A stretch of DNA of 24,736 nt, from NCBI GenBank assembly GCA_002084765.1, contig NBMB01000064.1:1-24736 (forward strand), in the 5' to 3' direction. Every line of letters starts with the position of its first letter. The first letter of the stretch is position 1. The notes beneath the pieces are model-generated. The model did not search any database, was not told the origin of the DNA, and was given only the letters and a program-made list of their open reading frames with translations. The stretch is from Candidatus Cloacimonetes bacterium 4572_55 (GTDB lineage: Bacteria; 4572-55). A program made the translations under genes and the position numbers. This document shows, piece by piece, positions 16,792 through 22,900 of the stretch.

Positions 16792-16840
16792 ATTTTAGCA
16801 GTGTAAGGGTTTCACGAGTAGATGAAAATATTGCTAAAAT
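16792..16840 (+). promoter_or_regulatory. Inverted repeat upstream of the sigma-factor gene
   Basis: ATTTTAGCA (16792-16800) and TGCTAAAAT (16832-16840) are exact reverse complements, and further pairs (G-T, T-A, G-T, T-A) extend the stem inward. Lies just upstream of the possible promoter at 16854-16883. Could be a regulator site or an RNA stem. The rest of 16575-16791 is AT-rich and holds nothing I recognise. Confidence 0.45.
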
Positions 16841-16853
16841 TTCAGCTACGGTT

Positions 16854-16883
16854 TCGACAAGTTTGGCGATTAGGCTATATAAG
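16854..16883 (+). promoter_or_regulatory. Possible promoter of the sigma/anti-sigma genes
   Basis: TCGACA (16854-16859) with TATATA at 16876-16881 (spacing 16) or TATAAG at 16878-16883 (spacing 18). It would give a leader of about 65 nt before the ATG at 16955. Moderate consensus match only; if the sigma factor is autoregulated its own promoter may differ. Confidence 0.35.
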
Positions 16884-16898
16884 GCAAGTTTCATCTTT

Positions 16899-16940
16899 TT
16901 TCAAATGAATGGTTTTATGTCAATTTAAAATCATTTGAAA
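16899..16940 (+). promoter_or_regulatory. Leader hairpin abutting the ribosome site of the sigma gene
   Basis: Exact 10-bp inverted repeat TTTCAAATGA (16899-16908) and TCATTTGAAA (16931-16940) with a 22-nt loop. It ends one base before the AGGAG ribosome site (16942-16946). It could modulate translation of the sigma gene, or bind a dimeric regulator. Confidence 0.5.
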
Positions 16941-16954
16941 TAGGAGAATGAAAG

Positions 16955-17632
16955 ATGGCGATGAATCATATTGAGTATGATAATTTTATTAATGAGATGA
17001 AACGGCAACCGAAAAATGTGCTAATTTTTGATAGCTTGTTACGCTCGAAGATGAGAATCTTGTATCGAATGTGCCAAAGTGTCATGCCAAAAAACCCTAA
17101 ATTGTCACGATGCACAACTCCAGAAGATTTACTCAGCCATTGTTCAGAGAAATTATTTATACTTTGGAGAAATGGCGATTTTATTAGTAAATTACCAACT
17201 GTTTTAAATTTCAACAGTTATGCAGCGACAATTATTCGATATAAAAAAATGGATATACTCGGATCTTCTTATTGTCGCAGTTTATTGGAGGAGTCGGATC
17301 AAGGGGAGAAGCAGGACTGGGACAAAGGGGAGTTGTCATATCAAGGCTCCATGAATCCTCGTTATGGAGAAAAAGTGGTCAATAAAGAATTTCTTAAAAA
17401 AGCACTGGAAATACTTCGGAACTCAAGTTCTCGACATAAACGATGCGCGATAATGTTGGAACTTCGTTATTATGGCGGAATATCCATTAAAGATACTGCC
17501 AGGCTTTTGGGGAGAAAAATCGGCACGGTGTCCGGTGAATTGTCTCATAACCGGAAAGCGTTGAGGTGTATTATCAACAATTTGCTTGATGATAACCTTG
17601 ATGATACCAATACAGGCACTCCCAAATGGTAA
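16955..17632 (+). CDS. Sigma-70 family (ECF-like) RNA polymerase sigma factor, divergent
   Basis: 225 residues. ATG 16955 sits 8 nt after AGGAG. The N-terminal half has a sigma region-2-like pattern ('TTPEDLLSHCSEKLFILW', then 'NFNSYAATIIRYKKMDILG'), where ECF factors bind the -10 element. The C-terminal half is a region-4 helix-turn-helix ('ALEILRNSSSRHKRCAIMLE', 'YYGGISIKDTARLLGRKIGT'), the -35 binding part. The linker between them is rich in Asp/Glu/Gly. It resembles large accessory sigma factors rather than a housekeeping one. The next gene looks like an anti-sigma protein, so the two are probably a regulatory pair. The region is more AT-rich than the neighbouring scpB operon. The target regulon is unknown. 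Confidence 0.72.
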   Translation: MAMNHIEYDNFINEMKRQPKNVLIFDSLLRSKMRILYRMCQSVMPKNPKLSRCTTPEDLLSHCSEKLFILWRNGDFISKLPTVLNFNSYAATIIRYKKMDILGSSYCRSLLEESDQGEKQDWDKGELSYQGSMNPRYGEKVVNKEFLKKALEILRNSSSRHKRCAIMLELRYYGGISIKDTARLLGRKIGTVSGELSHNRKALRCIINNLLDDNLDDTNTGTPKW

Positions 17633-17691
17633 AAATAAGTCCGGTTGGTGACCGTGACAAACGTATTTAGATAAAAGACGATGAATAGAAC

Positions 17692-17725
17692 TAACTAATT
17701 CTCTTAACTAATTATTAACTAATTA
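17692..17725 (+). repeat. 11-bp tandem repeat TTAACTAATTA upstream of the anti-sigma-like gene
   Basis: Two perfect adjacent copies of TTAACTAATTA at 17704-17714 and 17715-17725, plus a partial copy TAACTAATT at 17692-17700. A period of about one DNA turn places the copies on one helix face, as in protein-binding sites. It ends five bases before the AGGAG ribosome site (17731-17735) of the next gene. Confidence 0.7.
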
Positions 17726-17745
17726 ATAGAAGGAGAGGTTGTACA

Positions 17746-18630
17746 ATGTTGAAAAAACCCACATTTGATGAGCTTTCCGCTTATATCGACGGAGTTCTGT
17801 CCCAAGAAGAAGTCGAGCGAGTTGAAACTTATCTAAATAGCCCTGAGTGTGATAATGAAGTCCATCAAGATTTTCAATTTTTGAAAGAGCTCGACGAGGA
17901 ATTAAAAACTATGGATTGGGAAGAGGTTGTCGATCCTGTTCCCTCTTACGTTTTGGCTTATCTGAGAGAGCCGTATAAAGAGGAACTGCCAATGGATGTC
18001 CGACTGGGCGTCGAAAAGGAAATTCGGCATGAAACCGAAAATTATTTTCTAAAACTGCTTAAAAAAGTTTCTCTCGATATCCCGATAAAAACCCTCCAGG
18101 ATATGCCTATGAAGCGCTTTGGTTTACAATTTTTTTCGGACGAGCTTGCAATGAGGGGTCGAGGAACGAGGAGCCAAGGCGAAAAAATTTCAGATCAAGA
18201 GGGAAGCTCAGATTCCCAATTTATTCCTGACCAAGATCGTGTGGCATACCCGAACAACGACGATATCGTGGAAACGTATTTCCTTGAACACAAAGGATTG
18301 AAAGAACAAGAAAGGTTGAGATTAACAATGCATCGCGGGGCAAGAGATAAAGATGGCTCTGTGAAGGTGCATCCTCGATTTGGTTTATACAACAAAGATT
18401 TAGATTCGACTTCTTGTGCGGATTCTATTTTTTCTCCAGATCATTATATCGGCGAGCCGGTAGTGCTCTTAAATCATGAGCGGGGTTCAGTTTGGACTTA
18501 TTACTTTGATGACCGGCTACGCTTTAAGAGTCATAGAATTCCTTACGGCACATATACGGTTATCATTGCCCCGGAAAAAGAAGATTTGGCATGCTCTTTT
18601 ATTGATATTCCAGTATTCCCTTCAAAATAA
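17746..18630 (+). CDS. Putative soluble anti-sigma-like protein
   Basis: 294 residues; AGGAG at 17731-17735 supports ATG 17746. The first ~55 residues ('FDELSAYIDGVLSQEEVERV', 'ETYLNSPECDNEVHQDF') match the helical layout of anti-sigma N-termini (zf-HC2/ASD-like, 'LSAYLDGELSPEE') but lack the zinc-binding H-x3-C-x2-C, keeping only Cys35. No transmembrane segment is present, unlike most anti-sigma factors of this class. The middle (130-200) is polar and probably disordered. The C-terminal ~80 residues ('VVLLNHERGSVWTYYFDD', 'HRIPYGTYTVIIAPEKED') look like a small beta domain of unknown role. It sits 113 nt after the sigma gene in the same direction. Binding to that sigma factor is inference from position and N-terminal layout. 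Confidence 0.6.
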   Translation: MLKKPTFDELSAYIDGVLSQEEVERVETYLNSPECDNEVHQDFQFLKELDEELKTMDWEEVVDPVPSYVLAYLREPYKEELPMDVRLGVEKEIRHETENYFLKLLKKVSLDIPIKTLQDMPMKRFGLQFFSDELAMRGRGTRSQGEKISDQEGSSDSQFIPDQDRVAYPNNDDIVETYFLEHKGLKEQERLRLTMHRGARDKDGSVKVHPRFGLYNKDLDSTSCADSIFSPDHYIGEPVVLLNHERGSVWTYYFDDRLRFKSHRIPYGTYTVIIAPEKEDLACSFIDIPVFPSK

Positions 18631-18674
18631 ATAAAGGAGGTCTTTTTGATTAGATTTAAATTATATAAAAGAAA

Positions 18675-18701
18675 TTAATTTTATTAATTTTATTAATTTT
18701 T
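18675..18701 (+). repeat. 9-bp tandem repeat TTAATTTTA x3
   Basis: Three adjacent copies (18675-18683, 18684-18692, 18693-18701; the last ends T instead of A). The period is a multiple of three. A slippage-prone tract at the front of the decayed nuclease-like frame. Confidence 0.8.
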
Positions 18702-18907
18702 TGATGATCTCCAAATATTCTGAATCGAAATAACTCATCAGAAAGGAAGAAAGTGCTATTGGGAATGGATTCTGCGATTTTTTTACTATAAGTGTTTTTT
18801 CAAAGCGTTTGGTGTTGACCGCCCCTATTATTGTTATTGTTGAAGCGAAAAACGAAACCATAATGGGAGATCTGGGGCAGTGTATCGCAGAAATGCTGAA
18901 ACAAAAA

Positions 18908-18945
18908 GCATGTAACTCAAAATTAGTCGAGTTACATGCTTTTTT
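18908..18945. terminator. Bidirectional rho-independent terminator
   Basis: Perfect 11-bp stem GCATGTAACTC (18908-18918) / GAGTTACATGC (18929-18939), 10-nt loop, A5 before and T6 after. It can end the + strand sigma operon and the minus-strand FKBP gene, which converge here. Confidence 0.92.
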
Positions 18946-18994
18946 ATAAAATATATTTTATTGCTTAAAATCAAAGTGGGCACGTTTATTTTGT

Positions 18995-19708
18995 TCACTT
19001 AGGGGGAGATTTCACCTCGATCAGTTCAATGGTGAAGATAAGAATGGAATTGGGTTCGATATCACTGCCTACACCTCGGTCTTCGTAAGCCAATTCCGAA
19101 GGGATATACAGTTCCCATTTCGATCCTACGGGCATAATTTGCAGAGCTTCTGTCCATCCCGCTATCACGCCTGTCACAGGAAAGGTAACAGGATCGCCTC
19201 GCTCATAAGAGCTGTCGAATACTTTTCCGTTGAGCAGCCGGCCTTCATAGTGTGCGATGACCTTATCTTCGGTTGTCGGAATAACGCCGTCTCCTTCCCG
19301 AATAATTTTGTATTGCAAACCGCTTTCCAAAACGACCACGCCCTCTTTTTTTCCATTTTCCACCAGGAATTTTTCGCCTTCTTCCTTATTCCTCACAGAT
19401 TTTTTTGCGTCTTCATCGGCTCGTTGTTTTTGCAAATCCTGTTGATATTTTACCAGGACGTCGCGTTGTTCATCCTCGGATATCAGAGGCTCCGCGTCCG
19501 ATAGCACATCTTTAAGCCCTTTGATCAGAGCGTCGGAATTCACCTCAATCCCCTGCCGTTTTAAACTTTCCCCAAAATCTTGACCGATGCTATAGGCAAT
19601 CTTTGCCTGTGGATCCGTCGTGATTGTTTCCGCTGTTATTTCCGATTTTTTTTCTTCACATCCAAATAGCAACCCAATCATAAGTATCCACATCCAATAA
19701 CGTCTCAT
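18995..19708 (-). CDS. FKBP-type peptidyl-prolyl isomerase lipoprotein (Mip/FkpA-like)
   Basis: 237 residues. The start 'MRRYWMWILMIGLLFGC' is a lipoprotein signal with lipobox Cys17; AGGAAG lies just upstream of the ATG at 19708. Residues 32-120 form the helical FKBP N-terminal dimerisation domain ('KIAYSIGQDFGESLKRQGIE'). Residues about 130-233 are the FKBP catalytic domain with 'GLQYKIIREGDG', 'IAHYEGRLLNGKVFDSSYER', 'VIAGWTEALQIMPVGSKWEL', 'IPSELAYEDRG' and 'ILIFTIELIEV'; key pocket residues Y154, F164, D165, W185 and Y208 are present, so it should be active. It assists proline-limited folding of exported proteins at the membrane. Single-gene unit, divergent from the giant repeat protein, which could be a client (inference). 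Confidence 0.93.
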   Translation of the reverse strand: MRRYWMWILMIGLLFGCEEKKSEITAETITTDPQAKIAYSIGQDFGESLKRQGIEVNSDALIKGLKDVLSDAEPLISEDEQRDVLVKYQQDLQKQRADEDAKKSVRNKEEGEKFLVENGKKEGVVVLESGLQYKIIREGDGVIPTTEDKVIAHYEGRLLNGKVFDSSYERGDPVTFPVTGVIAGWTEALQIMPVGSKWELYIPSELAYEDRGVGSDIEPNSILIFTIELIEVKSPPK

Positions 19709-19793
19709 AACTCTTCCTTTTCTAAATTTTTCAATTTATAGCTCCCTAACTTCCTACATTTTTTTCATTTCCCACAGTTGAATTTATAGTGAC

Positions 19794-19822
19794 AAGATAA
19801 TCTCTATAGACAAAACTGTCAA
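19794..19822 (-). promoter_or_regulatory. Promoter of the FKBP gene
   Basis: On the minus strand TTGACA (19822-19817), 17-nt spacer, TATCTT (19799-19794). A perfect -35 and a 4/6 -10 at ideal spacing, about 85 nt upstream of the start codon. Confidence 0.55.
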
Positions 19823-19878
19823 CAAAAATCCAAAAGGAATTGGATCGTAGAGAGGCAAGTGCCATTAGATTTTTTTGT

Positions 19879-19907
19879 TTGACAAAACACCGTGTATTCT
19901 TTATACT
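19879..19907 (+). promoter_or_regulatory. Near-consensus sigma-70 promoter of the giant repeat protein
   Basis: TTGACA (19879-19884), 17-nt spacer, TATACT (19902-19907). 11 of 12 consensus bases at optimal spacing. The predicted start near 19914 gives a leader of about 75 nt. Confidence 0.85.
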
Positions 19908-19939
19908 ACTAAATATATAATATTAGAGATATTGCGGTT

Positions 19940-19993
19940 ATGGACGCGTTACGAAATGCGCTGTTTTTGAATCAAAAAAGGGGAATGATATGA
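19940..19993 (+). CDS. Possible 17-codon leader ORF overlapping the giant gene start
   Basis: ATG at 19940 opens a frame encoding MDALRNALFLNQKRGMI and stopping at TGA 19991-19993. The stop overlaps the ATG of the large gene at 19990 in an ATGA arrangement used for translational coupling. It carries the AAGGGGA (19978-19984) ribosome site of the large gene within it. Its own ribosome site is weak, so it may be chance. Confidence 0.25.
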   Translation: MDALRNALFLNQKRGMI

Positions 19994-22900
19994 TCAAATA
20001 TGCTGTCCAAAAAAGAATCGTACTGCGATTGCGCTCTGGCTCACATCGGATTAGACTGCTTTTATTTTTCCTTCTATTTTCTATTTTTTCACCCATATTT
20101 TCGCCGATATTTTCCCAACCTTTGATGGAAAACGCGGTGTATAGCGAGGATTCCCCGCCCTTTTCTCCATATAATATTTGGAAAAATACTATTTGGAAAA
20201 AAAATCTGATCGAGTCCGATCAGGCAGAAGCAGGGCGAGAGGACGTCTATTATACGGAAAACGAGTATATCAAAGCCGGGGTGCGATCCACGAACGGCAA
20301 ATTTGTGATCGGGACAGCGGACGACAGACGGTTGATGTATGGCTTTCCCAATGTGCCGTCCACCTCTCATACCAATTTCAAAGTTGACGACATAGTTTAT
20401 AGCAATAAAGGAAGCTTGGGATTTTATATACAGCCGACTCAATTTCTCATTGACGGCGCATCCCTCATAACCGTATGGAATGTGGGCGACGTTACAATCC
20501 GCCAGATATTGGAGCCGGTTCATCTCCAGACTCACGGCGCGATTTTGATCCAGTATCTGATCGAAAATAATGGCGAATCAAGCCATAGCGTCGGGGTCCT
20601 CTCTCTGATGGACTTGATGATTGACACAAATGACGCCGCGCCTGTAGCGGACGGTGACAACTACAGCTTAGAAGTGAGAGATTTTATAGGCGACGCGGTT
20701 CCCTCCTACTGGCAGGCGTTTCAATATTGGATTGATGTGCCGAATTTCCCCGGTCTTGTAGGACAAGGTATGCTGATCGGCAGCCACGCGGTGCAACCAG
20801 ATCGATTCGCCATCGGTCAATGGGGAAATCTTCAGAATGTGACCTGGGAATACAGCGTGCCGGATTCTGAATCTTATAACGACAGTGCTGTCTTGATCTG
20901 GTGGAATCCGGTTCAACTTCAGCCCCAGGAAAGCGTTACGTTTGCCACACTTTACGGCAGTGGGGAGGTAGTTTTTAATCCAGGGGAGTTGATAATGAGC
21001 GTCTCAGCTCCCGCAGCGTTGCAGAACATCGACTGCAGTCTCTCTCCGAATCCCTTTGACGTGAATGTAGTAATCAACAACAGCGGCGATATTATCGCGA
21101 CAAACTTGCAAGCAATGATCGATCTCCCGTCCGGTCTCGACTTGGTCCCAGGACAGGACGCGGCGCAACAGGTCAACCCGCCTACCTTGGATCCAGGAGA
21201 AACCGGAACTGTCAATTGGCAGACTCTGGCGTCGGATATGCCCCAAGATACGACCCTCACTTTCAGCGTACAGGTTTTTTCCACAAACACGGATCCGAAT
21301 CAAGTCTCTCGCTCTGTTTTTATCCCGAGCCTGAGACCCGCTCTTGGGCTAAGCGAGGATTCCCATAATTTCGGCGTGGTAGACTATGGAGAAACCGCTC
21401 TCTGGGAAATGGAGGCGCGCAATATCGGCAGTCAGGGCCTGGCGATCACGAGTATTGGTGTCTCATCCGAAGATTTTTCCGTGCAGGTTGGGTCATATCC
21501 CCTTCTGATTGCGTCCTGCGAGGAAATTGTTATTCCGGTTGCTTTTCATCCTTTAGAAAGCGGTTTGATCCAGGGAGAAGTGACAATTATCGACGCGGCG
21601 GGAGAGGAGACCGTGGTCTATCTAAATGGCAATGGAAATACGGCTGGGATCCAGCTCTCTGAGGATTCTCATAATTTTGGCGAAACGCCGATCGGATCGC
21701 CTCTCTATTGGACGCTGACTGTGATCAATAACGGAACCGCGGACTTGCGCGTGACAGAACTTATCGTAGCTCCGAATCCGCCATTTTCACTGTGGGAGCC
21801 GACAGACCCAGATCTGATTATCCCCTCCCAGAGCCAAACGGATCTCACAATCCAATTCCTGCCAGAGTCGGATCAAGAATTCAGCGGTCAATTGGCGTTC
21901 GCTTGTAACGATCCTGCTTTTTCTCAAATCGAAATTCCTCTCACTGGAAGGGGCGTTGCCTCCGCGATCTCTTTATCTCAGAGCGAACTCCATTTTGGAC
22001 AAATTCCGGTAGGGGAAAGTGCTGCCCGAGATCTGATCGTCTATAATAACGGCTCTGTAACCCGTTTTATCACAACGATTTCTTCATCCGCATCGCACTT
22101 TGTCTCGGAATTTAGCCAACAGCTCCCTTATGCCATCCCTCCCGGAGACTCCATGCAGATGGCTGTCCGATTCTCCCCTACTGCTCCATATCACTACGCG
22201 GGATATATCACTATCGAGAACGACGGGCAGTTTTTCACGACAAACGTACTTTATGTTGATGGAGATGGCGCGGCTACGTCACTACTTTTTTCGGACACGG
22301 ACTTGAGATTTTCTCCGACCCCTATCGGCGGCAGCGACGAACAAAGTTTCACCATCGATAATATAAGCGACCATACCGTCACGCTGAACCCCGATTTTCT
22401 GCTTGATCCTTTCGGCGGGCAGTTCCAAATGGTCGCCCCAATTCAGTTTCCGGTCTATCTCTATGCGGGACAAACCTTGACTGTTACGCTGCGTTTTATC
22501 CCACAGAATGTCGGAGAAATTCAATCCGTTATGACAGTCTATAGCGACGACGAGATTGTTCCCGAACAGCAAATCAATCTCTCTGGAACAGGACAAGGCG
22601 CGCTCTTCTCAGCCGAGATCGACGAGTACGATTTCGGTAATGTGCAGATCGGAGAGACTGCGCGCACCGAGGTTTCCATCTCCAATGACGGAAATATTCC
22701 GCTCCTTATTATAGAGACGGAGATTTTCCCCGATGCTTTTGGATTCCAGTTAGAACAGGAACCTATCGATCCTGGTGAAACCGCGTCTCTCTCGCTGAGT
22801 TTTTCCCCGGATGGAACCGGCGATTTTTCCGGAACTTTTCAGATCGAATCCAACGATCCTTTTAACCCTCTGTTTGAGATCATCCTTCAGGGAACTGGGA

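Larger units (their letters stand above)
18646..18949 (+). pseudogene. Decayed PD-(D/E)XK nuclease-like gene fragment
   Basis: A strong ribosome site AAAGGAGGT (18633-18641) precedes a TTG at 18646 whose frame stops after 10 codons. Another frame (18650-18730, TAA at 18731, reopening 18734-18949) encodes 'AIGNGFCDFFTISVF' and 'APIIVIVEAKNETIMGDLGQ' then 'CIAEML'. From memory, the spaced Asp and the E-x-K with a following 'GLGQCIAQM'-like motif occur in small PD-(D/E)XK-fold hypothetical proteins related to HsdR N-termini. It lacks a proper N-terminus and is cut off at the 3' end, running into the terminator hairpin. A 9-bp slippage repeat (18675-18701) lies in its damaged front part. Probably a third gene of the sigma operon, now dead, or an inserted remnant. 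Confidence 0.5.

Noticed and set aside
16749-16928. Open frame through the leader of the sigma-factor gene
   Set aside because: It has no usable start codon near its front and its only late ATGs give a few residues; treated as non-coding leader.
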